From NCBI RefSeq assembly GCF_026314295.1, contig NZ_CP111108.1, positions 682,001-746,000 on the forward strand: a stretch of 64,000 nucleotides of DNA. The letters are read 5' to 3'. Below the pieces are notes generated by a model. That model was not told the origin of the DNA. It did no database searches and saw nothing but the letters and a program-made list of their open reading frames with translations. Below, one piece after another: positions 17,700 through 24,644 of the stretch (its first letter is position 1; every line of letters starts with the position of its first letter). Made by a program: the position numbers and the translations under genes. This stretch comes from Caproicibacterium sp. BJN0003 (GTDB lineage: Bacteria; Bacillota; Clostridia; Oscillospirales; Acutalibacteraceae).

Positions 17700-17744
17700 A
17701 ACAGCCCCTCGCTGTCCAATATGGATGGTGAGGGGCTGTTTTTT
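17700..17744 (+). terminator. Terminator of the prophage 1 late operon
   Basis: ACAGCCCCTC and GAGGGGCTGT arms are followed by T6. It marks the boundary between phage lysis genes and the resistance cargo. Confidence 0.9.
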
Positions 17745-17785
17745 GTATTTGTTTTTAAACATTTTCTGAAATCCGGCGCAAACTA

Positions 17786-17814
17786 TTGACTTTATCGCCA
17801 TATTGGTGTATTAT
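17786..17814 (+). promoter_or_regulatory. Sigma-A-type promoter for the ABC-F leader
   Basis: TTGACT (17786-17791), a 17-bp spacer and TATTAT (17809-17814) lie about 35 bp before the leader peptide. It gives the ABC-F unit independent transcription from the phage. Confidence 0.8.
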
Positions 17815-17849
17815 AAAATGTAAGATTATTTTAGATTTGAGGTGGAAAG

Positions 17850-17870
17850 GTGATTAAATTTTCTTGCTAA
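17850..17870 (+). CDS. Leader peptide MIKFSC controlling the ABC-F gene
   Basis: GTG ATT AAA TTT TCT TGC TAA preceded by GAGGTGG at 17839-17845. The six codons overlap arm 1 (17859-17867) of an attenuator, the arrangement expected for ribosome-stalling control of ribosome-protection genes. Not long enough to be a functional protein by itself. Confidence 0.65.
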   Translation: MIKFSC

Positions 17871-18050
17871 CTATTTTTTGCATGGCATGAATCTTCGGGC
17901 ATACACTCTATGCCGATGTTTTTGCTGTGCGTTTGCAAGAAAGTTTAATGCCGATTCACTCATATGAGCCTTGTTTTGCCGCCTTTATGCGGCTTCGACT
18001 TCGCAATCAATATGGGGTGCAGGAAGTAACTTTCTTGCATCCCATATTTT
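17859..18050 (+). promoter_or_regulatory. Leader attenuator (alternative hairpins plus terminator) of the ABC-F gene
   Basis: Arm 1 (17859-17867, inside the leader ORF) is complementary to arm 2 (GCAAGAAAG, 17935-17943). Arm 2 also pairs perfectly over 11 bp with arm 4 (AACTTTCTTGC, 18027-18037). Arms 3 and 4 (18009-18025 with 18030-18046) form a 17-bp stem with a TAAC loop and T5, a strong terminator. Predicted logic: a free ribosome lets 1:2 form and the terminator fold. A drug-stalled ribosome masks arm 1, so 2:4 forms and transcription reads through. The ABC-F SD GCGGAGG at 18054-18060 lies after the terminator. Confidence 0.8.
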
Positions 18051-18070
18051 TATTGCGGAGGTTTTGACTG

Positions 18071-19549
18071 ATGTCACTCATAAATATTTCAAATTTAACC
18101 TTTTCCTATGAAGGAAGCTTTCACAATATTTTTGAAAACGTAAGCTTTCAGATTGATACAGATTGGAAGCTTGGATTCACCGGGCGAAACGGCCGTGGCA
18201 AGACCACTTTTCTAAAGCTTCTTATGGGAAAATACGAATACAGCGGCACCATTTCCAGCAACGTTACGTTTGAGTATTTTCCCTATGCCGTGCCGGACGC
18301 TGACTCTTTTGTTATCGATGTCATTCATGAAATCAGCCCGAATGCGCAGGACTGGGAAATTGTGCGGGAACTGTCCCTACTGAAAGTGTCTGATGAACTT
18401 CTTTATCGCTCCTATTCCACCCTTTCAAAAGGGGAGCAGACAAAAGCCCTGCTTGCCGCTTTGTTTCTGAAAGAGAATAGTTTTTTGCTGATTGATGAGC
18501 CGACGAATCATCTTGACATTTTGGGCAGAAAAACCTTGAGCGATTATTTGAATAAGAAACATGGATTTATTCTGGTGTCCCATGACCGGGTATTCCTTGA
18601 CAACTGCATCGACCATATTCTCGTGATCAATAAAACAAACATCGAGGTGCAGAGAGGGAACTTTTCCTCCTGGTGGAAAAACAAAGAGATGCAGGACAGC
18701 TTTGAACTGGCGGAAAATGAAAAACACAAAAAAGAAATCAGCCGTTTAACAGCCGCCGCACAAAAGACTTCCAGATGGTCTGACCGTGTGGAAAAAAGCA
18801 AAAACGGCTCGACCAATTCGGGAAGCAAACTTGATAAGGGCTATGTCGGCCATAAAGCAGCGAAAATGATGAAGCGTTCCAAAACCATTGAGAACCGTCA
18901 GCAGGATTTGATCCAAGAGAAATCCAAACTGCTCAAAAACCTGGAAACTGCCGAAAATCTGAAGATTTTTCCGCTTCCATACCACACCAGCCAACTGCTT
19001 GAACTTTCCGGCGTTTCCATTGTCTATGGCAGCCACCCCGTCTGCTCAAACATCAGCTTTACCATAGAGCAGGGAGACCGGGTTGCGCTGCAGGGAAAAA
19101 ACGGGTCCGGGAAATCCAGCATTCTGAAGCTGATATGCGGTGAAAACATTCCCTATCACGGCACTTTAAGAAAAAGCGAACGGCTGAAAATTTCCTATGT
19201 TCCCCAAAGCACAGCAGGTCTGAATGGGCCGCTGAGCGAATATATCGAGCGTAATCTTCTCGATGAAAGTCTTTTCAAAGCCATCCTGCGAAAATTTGAT
19301 TTTCCCCGGGAGCAGTTTGAAAAGCGCCTGGATGAATTCAGCGAGGGACAGAAAAAGAAGGTTCTGCTTGCCAGAAGCCTGTGTGAGCAGGCACATCTGT
19401 ATATCTGGGATGAACCGCTCAACTACATTGATGTCCTTTCCCGAATGCAGATAGAAAACCTGCTGCTCGAATACAAGCCGACCATTCTGTTCGTGGAGCA
19501 CGACAGCGCCTTCTGCGAAAATATTGCGACCAAAACCGTTGAGTTATAG
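18071..19549 (+). CDS. ABC-F ribosomal protection protein, Lsa/CplR type
   Basis: A 492-aa soluble protein with two ABC domains and no membrane segments. Domain 1: Walker A GRNGRGKTT (about 38-46), signature LSKGEQTK (about 118), Walker B LLIDEPTNHLD (about 138). The interdomain antibiotic-resistance linker is about 190-290. Domain 2: GKNGSGKSS (about 342), FSEGQKKK (about 423), IWDEPLNYID (about 444). The second-domain DEPLNYID and the overall sequence place it with Lsa-like proteins, which displace lincosamides, pleuromutilins and streptogramin A from the ribosome. It has its own promoter and attenuator. Exact drug spectrum cannot be read from sequence. Confidence 0.9.
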   Translation: MSLINISNLTFSYEGSFHNIFENVSFQIDTDWKLGFTGRNGRGKTTFLKLLMGKYEYSGTISSNVTFEYFPYAVPDADSFVIDVIHEISPNAQDWEIVRELSLLKVSDELLYRSYSTLSKGEQTKALLAALFLKENSFLLIDEPTNHLDILGRKTLSDYLNKKHGFILVSHDRVFLDNCIDHILVINKTNIEVQRGNFSSWWKNKEMQDSFELAENEKHKKEISRLTAAAQKTSRWSDRVEKSKNGSTNSGSKLDKGYVGHKAAKMMKRSKTIENRQQDLIQEKSKLLKNLETAENLKIFPLPYHTSQLLELSGVSIVYGSHPVCSNISFTIEQGDRVALQGKNGSGKSSILKLICGENIPYHGTLRKSERLKISYVPQSTAGLNGPLSEYIERNLLDESLFKAILRKFDFPREQFEKRLDEFSEGQKKKVLLARSLCEQAHLYIWDEPLNYIDVLSRMQIENLLLEYKPTILFVEHDSAFCENIATKTVEL

Positions 19550-19567
19550 AAAAAAAGGAGCGAAATA

Positions 19568-19648
19568 ATGAATAACTGTAAAATAGCCGTCACCCATGAC
19601 AAACTCCATGCAAAGCCAGATTGTGCTGGCGGCCTTTGTATGGAGTAG
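19568..19648 (+). CDS. Leader ORF upstream of the Cfr-family gene
   Basis: A 26-codon ORF (begins MNNCKIAVTHDK, ends GGLCME) with AAGGAG at 19555-19560, located between the ABC-F stop and the methylase gene. Its middle codons contain the 5' arm of a long hairpin (19610-19680). I do not recognise it as a known protein. Position suggests a regulatory leader, but a truncated gene remnant is possible. Confidence 0.45.
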   Translation: MNNCKIAVTHDKLHAKPDCAGGLCME

Positions 19649-19716
19649 TATAAGCTGACCGCCGCTCATGCTGGCTTTGCTTCTTGATGAATTTATTATT
19701 CAAGAGGAGAAAAGCC
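19610..19716 (+). promoter_or_regulatory. Hairpin and RBS-masking element before the Cfr-family gene
   Basis: GCAAAGCCAG (19610-19619) pairs with CTGGCTTTGC (19671-19680), with inner GGCGG/CCGCC. Alternatively GGCTTT-G-CTTCTTG (19673-19686) can pair with CAAGAGG-AGA-AAAGCC (19701-19716), which covers the methylase SD GAGGAG. The two structures are mutually exclusive, a pattern consistent with translational attenuation. Confidence 0.5.
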
Positions 19717-19719
19717 TAC

Positions 19720-20754
19720 ATGATTCATTCAAAGTATGATGTTATGAAGCAATGTATATCGGAAATGAATTTTCCGGATTATCGCTATGAGCAATTGATA
19801 AACATGATTTTTACACAGCATATTTCTGATTTTCATGCCATGTATATGCTGCCGGAAAGACTAAGAGCAAATTTGGCAGAAGCGATTGGAGCGTCTGTCT
19901 GCAGACTTGTCCCAGTCGCACACCAGGCATCGAGCCAGGCGGACAAAGTGCTGTTTCAATTAAAGGATGGGAACTGCGTCGAAACAGTAGACTTGCATTA
20001 TAAAAAAGGATGGGAATCTTTTTGCATCTCATCCCAATGCGGCTGTGGGTTTGGCTGCAAGTTTTGTGCAACCGGTGCTATCGGACGCAAACGTAATATG
20101 ACCGCCGACGAAATAACAGATCAAATTTTGTATTTTTATCTCGCAGGGCATAAAATGAACAGTGTTTCTTTTATGGGAATGGGCGAGCCATTCGCCAATC
20201 CCAATTTATTTGTTGCATTAAAAATCCTAACAAACTTGTCTTTGTTCGGATTAAGCCAGCGACGCATTACCATATCGACGATTGGAATGATACCTGGGAT
20301 CAAACGACTGACCCGCGATTTCCCTCAGGTGAATTTAGCCTTTTCGCTGCACTCGCCCTTTGAAAAACAACGTTCGGAACTGATGCCTATCAATCGATCT
20401 TACCCGCTCCATAAAGTAATGGATGTGTTGGATGCGCATGTCGCCAACACCAAAAGACGATTGTTTTTGGCTTATATTATGCTGAGCGGAGTAAATGATT
20501 CGGCAGAGCATGCGAAAGCGTTAGCGCATCTTATTTTAGGCCGGGGAGCGTTGTCCTATCTATATCATGTTGATCTTATCCCATATAACGCAACAGATAA
20601 GACGGCACGAAAGTTTATCGCTTCAAATAACGAAACCATTAAAAACTTCAGTGATATTCTGCATTCCAACCGTATCAGCGTGGCTACCAGAATGCAATTC
20701 GGTTCTGACATCGGTGCCGGGTGCGGACAGCTTTATGCTGACGAAAAGGATTGA
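19720..20754 (+). CDS. cfr: Cfr-family 23S rRNA (adenine-C8) methyltransferase
   Basis: A 344-aa radical-SAM enzyme of the Cfr/RlmN superfamily with Cfr-type sequence around the cluster (GWESFCISSQCGCGFGCKFC). The [4Fe-4S] ligands are Cys109, Cys113 and Cys116; Cys102 and Cys335 (in GAGCGQLY) match Cfr Cys105 and Cys338, the latter being the methyl-carrying residue. Other shared motifs: SFMGMGEPFAN and RRITISTIG. Cfr methylates A2503 and blocks phenicols, lincosamides, oxazolidinones, pleuromutilins and streptogramin A. I chose ATG 19720 (GAGGAG upstream, N-terminus aligns with Cfr); codons from 19684 lie in the leader. It is a divergent clostridial variant, so the resistance phenotype is inferred. 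Confidence 0.87.
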   Translation: MIHSKYDVMKQCISEMNFPDYRYEQLINMIFTQHISDFHAMYMLPERLRANLAEAIGASVCRLVPVAHQASSQADKVLFQLKDGNCVETVDLHYKKGWESFCISSQCGCGFGCKFCATGAIGRKRNMTADEITDQILYFYLAGHKMNSVSFMGMGEPFANPNLFVALKILTNLSLFGLSQRRITISTIGMIPGIKRLTRDFPQVNLAFSLHSPFEKQRSELMPINRSYPLHKVMDVLDAHVANTKRRLFLAYIMLSGVNDSAEHAKALAHLILGRGALSYLYHVDLIPYNATDKTARKFIASNNETIKNFSDILHSNRISVATRMQFGSDIGAGCGQLYADEKD

Positions 20755-20815
20755 GCGCTTCAAGGCGTTTTTATGACACAGAGATTCCCGAGCAAAATCG
20801 GCGTTTGAAAGGTAG

Positions 20816-20847
20816 GGCACCCGGCATCAATTTAAATGTTGGGTGCC
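20816..20847 (+). terminator. Probable terminator after the Cfr-family gene
   Basis: GGCACCC (20816-20822) pairs with GGGTGCC (20841-20847), with additional inner CAT/ATG pairing. It is followed by TTATTGTT, a weak U tract. Confidence 0.55.
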
Positions 20848-20859
20848 TTATTGTTGCAT

Positions 20860-21048
20860 CTAAGGGTTTAGGGACCCCCGCTTGAGTACGATGATTTCCT
20901 TATTTTTACGCACATGAGTCGAAACTGGGCTGGCTTTCCGGCGGATTGCTCTGACCATGGAAAGATGTAGATAGCTGAAAATAGGCTTCAATGGACTATC
21001 CGGCCAATAAAATATCGGGCCTTGGTCATCAAATCCTCCAATATACAT
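20860..21048 (-). CDS. Short unrecognised ORF, possibly a gene remnant
   Basis: A 62-codon minus-strand ORF downstream of the ABC permease. It matches no family I know. Within it a good SD (GGAGG) precedes an ATG in another frame that reaches a stop after 13 codons (begins MTKARYFIGRIVH). This looks like the start of a broken gene. Either reading is weak; the stretch may simply be decayed DNA between two cargo modules. Confidence 0.2.
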   Translation of the reverse strand: MYIGGFDDQGPIFYWPDSPLKPIFSYLHLSMVRAIRRKASPVSTHVRKNKEIIVLKRGSLNP

Positions 21049-21066
21049 TGCTTATCGATCCAATTG

Positions 21067-21828
21067 TTATGCTGCTTTTCGTTTATAAATCAGCATTGCG
21101 AAAACATACGCGACAATGAGAATACCCACGCACCACGCGAGCGCGACCCAAATGTCATTGCCGACAGGCTGATTAGACAATAACGCGCGGATGGCGTCCA
21201 CGATCGAGGTCACCGGCTGGTTTTCGGCAAAGGCGCGGACGGGCCCCGGCATCGATTCGGTCGGCACAAACGCCGAGCTGATGAACGGCAGGAAGATCAG
21301 CGGATAGGAAAAAGCGCTCGCGCCGTCCACCGATTTTGCGGTCAGCCCGGGGATCACCGCGATCCAGGTCAGTGCCAGTATCACAAGCGCGAGGATCCCG
21401 GCTACGGCAAGCCATGACAATACTCCCGCCGGGGAGCGAAAGCCCATCACGAGCGCCACGAGAATGATGACGATGACCGAAATCGCGTTGGATATCAGGG
21501 ATGTCAGCACATGCCCCCACAGAGCGGCGGAACGCGCGATCGGCATGGAGTGGAACCGCTCGAAGATGCCGCTCTGCATATCCGTAAACAGGCGAAAAGC
21601 CGTGTAGGAGATGCCGCTCGCGATGGCCATCAGCAGGATGCCGGGCAGCAGATAATTTACATAGTTGTCCGTGCCGGCCTGAATCGCGCCGCCGAGCACG
21701 TAGACGAACAGCAGCATCATTGCGATCGGCGTGAGGCAGACCGTGATGATGGTGTCCATGCTGCGGGTAATATGGCGCATGGAACGTCCGAGCATCACAC
21801 CTAAGTCACTGAAAAAGTGTTTGCTCAT
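21067..21828 (-). CDS. ABC-2 type multidrug exporter permease (DrrB-like)
   Basis: A 253-aa integral membrane protein with six hydrophobic segments (examples: VCLTPIAMMLLFVYVLGGAI; LAVAGILALVILALTWIAVI; YPLIFLPFISSAFVP; VALAWCVGILIVAYVFAMLI) and the ABC-2 pattern of DrrB/daunorubicin-resistance permeases. ATG 21828 is chosen (AAGGAGGGG 8 nt upstream) over TTG 21834. It follows the ATPase gene by 2 nt, forming a half-transporter pair in the PadR-controlled operon. Substrate unknown; drug efflux is the likely role. Confidence 0.88.
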   Translation of the reverse strand: MSKHFFSDLGVMLGRSMRHITRSMDTIITVCLTPIAMMLLFVYVLGGAIQAGTDNYVNYLLPGILLMAIASGISYTAFRLFTDMQSGIFERFHSMPIARSAALWGHVLTSLISNAISVIVIILVALVMGFRSPAGVLSWLAVAGILALVILALTWIAVIPGLTAKSVDGASAFSYPLIFLPFISSAFVPTESMPGPVRAFAENQPVTSIVDAIRALLSNQPVGNDIWVALAWCVGILIVAYVFAMLIYKRKAA

Positions 21829-21830
21829 TG

Positions 21831-22589
21831 TCAATTCCCCTCCTTCTTGCCGACGATTGCGAGGAAGATTTCCTCGAGCGTCGGTTGCTTTTCCACATAC
21901 TCCACCTTCGCGGGCGGGAACCGCTTTTTCAGTTCTTCAAGCGTACCGCTCACGATAATCCTGCCCTCATGCAAAATAGCGATACGGTCGGCAAGCTGCT
22001 CGGCTTCCTCCAAATATTGCGTGGTCAAAAACACCGTCGTGCCGCCGTCAGCAAGCTCTTTAACCGTCTTCCAAACCTCGATACGCGCCTCCGGGTCAAG
22101 ACCGGTAGTCGGCTCGTCGAGAAAAATAACCTGCGGTTTCCCAATCAGGCTCATGGCAATGTCGAGCCTGCGGCGCATACCGCCCGAATAAGTGGAAACC
22201 CTGCGGTCGGCGGCGTCGCTCAGGCCAAACCTACTCAGTAAATCGGCCGCAACCTGACGCGAATTGGCGAGGTGCCACAGTCTGGCAATCATAATCAGAT
22301 TTTCCCGTCCGGTCAGGATTTCGTCCACGGCGGCAAACTGCCCGGTCAGACTGATCGACTGCCGCACACAGTCAGGCTTTGCCGTAACATCAAAGCCGTT
22401 GACGACGGCGGTTCCTCCGTCCGGTTTCAGCAGTGTGGTGAGAATTTTGACAATCGTCGTCTTGCCCGCGCCGTTAGAACCGAGCAGGGCGAATATTTCA
22501 CCCTGATTCACTTCAAAATCGACACCTTTTAGGATTTCCGTGTCTTTGAAAGACTTTCGCAGACCTTTCGCTTCAATTGCTTTTTCCAT
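21831..22589 (-). CDS. ABC transporter ATP-binding protein (DrrA-like)
   Basis: A 252-aa ATPase with Walker A LLGSNGAGKTT, Q-loop region, signature STYSGGMRRRLDIAMSL, Walker B VIFLDEPTTGLDPEAR and H-loop TTQYLEEAEQLADR. The extended C-terminus is as in DrrA family drug exporters. It energises the adjacent permease. Its start overlaps the 3' end of the second DUF1048 gene by 17 nt, supporting one operon. Confidence 0.92.
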   Translation of the reverse strand: MEKAIEAKGLRKSFKDTEILKGVDFEVNQGEIFALLGSNGAGKTTIVKILTTLLKPDGGTAVVNGFDVTAKPDCVRQSISLTGQFAAVDEILTGRENLIMIARLWHLANSRQVAADLLSRFGLSDAADRRVSTYSGGMRRRLDIAMSLIGKPQVIFLDEPTTGLDPEARIEVWKTVKELADGGTTVFLTTQYLEEAEQLADRIAILHEGRIIVSGTLEELKKRFPPAKVEYVEKQPTLEEIFLAIVGKKEGN

Positions 22590-22947
22590 CCCGATAGCCC
22601 TCTTTTCTATTTGTGACCTTTTTCATGGCCTTGCTCACTTCCCGGTCAACAGATTCCTGATAAATGTCGGCATAAGTTTTTGAATCCTTGATTAAATCAT
22701 CGCAGAAAGCCGCTACGTCACTGCCCGTTACTTCAAGTACGTTTTTTCCCAACGCCGCGCCCTCTTCAAAAAGATCGACAATTCCTGAGAGGAGACCCGT
22801 ACCTTCGGTCAGTTCAACAGGGCCGACTTTAAAGAGATATTTTTGAATTTCTTTATAAACAATCTGATAATCCTGCGGGAGCGCTTTGACACGCGCCATA
22901 TGGGCCCGCCACTCTTTTTTGCCTTCGATAATATCCTGTATGCTCAT
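22573..22947 (-). CDS. DUF1048 protein (second copy)
   Basis: A 124-aa helical soluble protein of the DUF1048 family (MSIQDIIEGKKEWRAHMARV; LPQDYQIVYKEIQKYLFK; VTGSDVAAFCDDLIKD). DUF1048 proteins are habitually encoded between PadR regulators and ABC-2 exporters in Firmicutes; their biochemical role is unknown. It lies 9 nt after the first copy and overlaps the ATPase gene. Confidence 0.85.
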   Translation of the reverse strand: MSIQDIIEGKKEWRAHMARVKALPQDYQIVYKEIQKYLFKVGPVELTEGTGLLSGIVDLFEEGAALGKNVLEVTGSDVAAFCDDLIKDSKTYADIYQESVDREVSKAMKKVTNRKEGYRDGKSN

Positions 22948-22956
22948 GGTGTCCTC

Positions 22957-23304
22957 CTATTTCCCTAATTTCTTAGCAATATTATCGTTGAGCTGCTCGC
23001 GCCACTTGTCGCGAAAAGACCTTGCTCCTTCTTCACCGGCCAGAGCTGAACAGAAACCTTTGATATCGTCACCTAAAACCTCCCTGACACTCTGACCGTC
23101 CGCCGCTGCTTCTTCGAGCAGGCCGAGCACACCGTCAAGAATGGGCATAAGGTTGCGGCCGGTGAAATCCGAGTGCGGCCAAAGATTAGTCTTTATTTTT
23201 TCCCATGCCGCCTGATAATCTGGAGGCAGCTTTTTAGCCCGCAATTCAAAAGCTTTCAGTTCTTTCGTCATATCGCTGCCTGTGATCATTTCCCAAAAAT
23301 TCAT
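22957..23304 (-). CDS. DUF1048 protein (first copy)
   Basis: A 115-aa DUF1048 family protein (MNFWEMITGSDMTKELKAFE; LPPDYQAAWEKIKTNLW; VLGDDIKGFCSALAGEEG), paralogous to the next gene. ATG 23304 is chosen: it has GAGGAGAGG upstream and overlaps the PadR stop as ATGA, so coupling is likely. The two copies may form a heteromer, but this is speculation. Confidence 0.85.
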   Translation of the reverse strand: MNFWEMITGSDMTKELKAFELRAKKLPPDYQAAWEKIKTNLWPHSDFTGRNLMPILDGVLGLLEEAAADGQSVREVLGDDIKGFCSALAGEEGARSFRDKWREQLNDNIAKKLGK

Positions 23305-23630
23305 TGTTTCCTCTCCTCTAACTCGTTGATTTTCGACGCGATGAATTCCCATTTTTCCCAGAACTTTCGCAGCTCTTCATGCCCTGCGTCGTTGAGCGCA
23401 AAGAATTTTCGCGGCGGTCCCATGTCGGAGGGCTTTTTTTCGATGTCTACGAGTCCGTTCTTTTCAAGCCTCACCAGAATGGTGTACACCGTTCCTTCCA
23501 CAACGTCCGTGAAACCGAGGTCGTTCAGCCGCCGCGTAATCTCGTAACCATAGGTTTCACCGCGGCTTATAATTTCAAGTACGCAGCCCTCAAGCACACC
23601 TTTGAGCATTTCCGTTAGGTTTTCCAGCAT
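23301..23630 (-). CDS. PadR family transcriptional regulator
   Basis: A 109-aa PadR-type winged-helix protein (VLEIISRGETYGYEITRRLN; VVEGTVYTILVRLEKNGLV; PPRKFFALNDAGHEEL), short subfamily 2 type. It usually represses its own operon until a drug or phenolic effector binds. The start is ATG 23630 after AAGGGGTG; GTG 23636 is an alternative. It is first in the exporter operon, directly behind a promoter rich in inverted repeats. Confidence 0.9.
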   Translation of the reverse strand: MLENLTEMLKGVLEGCVLEIISRGETYGYEITRRLNDLGFTDVVEGTVYTILVRLEKNGLVDIEKKPSDMGPPRKFFALNDAGHEELRKFWEKWEFIASKINELEERKQ

Positions 23631-23642
23631 AATCACCCCTTG

Positions 23643-23714
23643 CTATTCTGTATAGCTGATATTCTGCATTACTTATTACTACTATATAGTAACACAGAAT
23701 AGCCGACTTGTCAA
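23643..23714 (-). promoter_or_regulatory. Promoter/operator of the PadR-DUF1048-ABC operon
   Basis: On the minus strand TTGACA (23714-23709), a 17-bp spacer and TACTAT (23691-23686) form a near-consensus promoter. A 9-bp inverted repeat (CTATTCTGT at 23643-23651 with ACAGAATAG at 23694-23702) and the palindrome TACTATATAGTA over the -10 are candidate PadR operators. Confidence 0.75.
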
Positions 23715-23767
23715 TAGAGTTTTGCCCTGAGACTGTAATCCATCTAAACGTAAAGGAGGTCTTTAAT

Positions 23768-23815
23768 ATGCCAAGTAATGTGCAGACATTGTTACAAATG
23801 GCTGCCAATCGGTGA
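23768..23815 (+). CDS. Very short ORF with strong SD, possibly leader or remnant
   Basis: ATG at 23768 with AAAGGAGGT upstream encodes 15 codons (MPSNVQTLLQMAANR) and then stops. The SD is too good to ignore, but the peptide is unrecognised. It could be the stub of a gene lost when the exporter cargo and recombinase module were joined. Confidence 0.25.
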   Translation: MPSNVQTLLQMAANR

Positions 23816-23880
23816 CACAAATCACACCAGTAATACAACACTTAGTGTCGTTTAAAACTGGTTTTTATTTGACAAAACGA

Positions 23881-23920
23881 CCCACAGGCATCTCTTCGGA
23901 GAGCCTGCGGGCTGTTTTTT
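23881..23920 (+). terminator. Terminator before the recombinase module
   Basis: CCCACAGGC (23881-23889) pairs with GCCTGCGGG (23903-23911, one mismatch) around a CTCTTCGGAG mini-hairpin. It is followed by CTGTTTTTT. Confidence 0.7.
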
Positions 23921-24003
23921 ATGTGCCATAACGATGGGGTTGAATTTTTCGGTAGCCAGTGAGGGAGATACAACAAGACCGCTCCCTTGGAAGGAGCCGA
24001 AGG

Positions 24004-24432
24004 ATGATGACCGATCATCAGAAAGCACAAATCATAAAACTCCGCGCGGCCGGAAACGGATACGGGAAAATTGCCAAGTCGCTTGGCATATCGCTGAATA
24101 CTGTAAAATCCTTCTGCCGCAGGAACGATATCAGCAGCAATTCCTCTGTTGAACCTGCCCTGACATATACAGGCGAGACGACCTATTGTGAGAACTGCGG
24201 GCGGCCTATCCGGCAGATAGCAAAGCAGAAGAAAAAACGCTTTTGCTGTGACAAATGCCGCAACGCCTGGTGGAACAGCCATCTTGACCAGGTGAAGCGA
24301 AAAGCGGTCTATCATTTCAAATGCCTGTACTGTGGTAAGGAGTTCCACGTTTACGGGGATAAGCGAAGGAAATACTGCAGCCACGCCTGCTATATCGCCG
24401 ACCGTTTCAAGGCTGGTGGCAATAATGCGTAA
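24004..24432 (+). CDS. HTH plus double zinc-ribbon protein of the recombinase module
   Basis: A 142-aa protein. Residues 1-40 form a sigma70-region-4-like/resolvase-like helix-turn-helix (GNGYGKIAKSLGISLNTVKS). Two zinc-binding segments follow: CENCGRPIRQ...CCDKC (about 60-85) and CLYCGKEF...CSHAC (about 108-130). It is commonly found directly upstream of paired serine recombinases in clostridial elements and may be a directionality or regulatory factor; this is inferred from context. ATG 24004 follows GGAAGGAGC, which sits inside a small GCTCC/GGAGC hairpin. Confidence 0.7.
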   Translation: MMTDHQKAQIIKLRAAGNGYGKIAKSLGISLNTVKSFCRRNDISSNSSVEPALTYTGETTYCENCGRPIRQIAKQKKKRFCCDKCRNAWWNSHLDQVKRKAVYHFKCLYCGKEFHVYGDKRRKYCSHACYIADRFKAGGNNA

Positions 24433-24610
24433 GGATGAATTCCGAAACGAAAAGCTGTACCAAACCACCATGAGCATTGCCCGAACAATGCTTAAAGAGG
24501 GCATCATTTCGGAGGAGGAGTATCGTCGGATTGATACAATTTTTTTTGAGAAATACCGCCCCGTTTTCGGCACATTATTCTCGGATATTTCGTTGACTTC
24601 TGAGCCGTAA
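24425..24610 (+). CDS. Small SHOCT-like protein of the recombinase module
   Basis: A 61-aa helical protein (MRKDEFRNEKLYQTTMSIAR; MLKEGIISEEEYRRIDTIFF). The short helical 'GIISEEEYRRI' phrase resembles SHOCT-type oligomerisation helices, and similar small proteins regularly precede serine recombinases. It overlaps the preceding gene by 8 nt. Role unknown; a recombination accessory factor is plausible. Confidence 0.6.
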   Translation: MRKDEFRNEKLYQTTMSIARTMLKEGIISEEEYRRIDTIFFEKYRPVFGTLFSDISLTSEP

Positions 24611-24644
24611 AGAGTGATGTATAGTATCGGAAAGGAGTGCTTTC

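Noticed and set aside
23842-24573. 243-codon minus-strand ORF opposite the zinc-ribbon gene
   Set aside because: No SD and no recognisable motif; it overlaps almost entirely the two small plus-strand genes with good signals.
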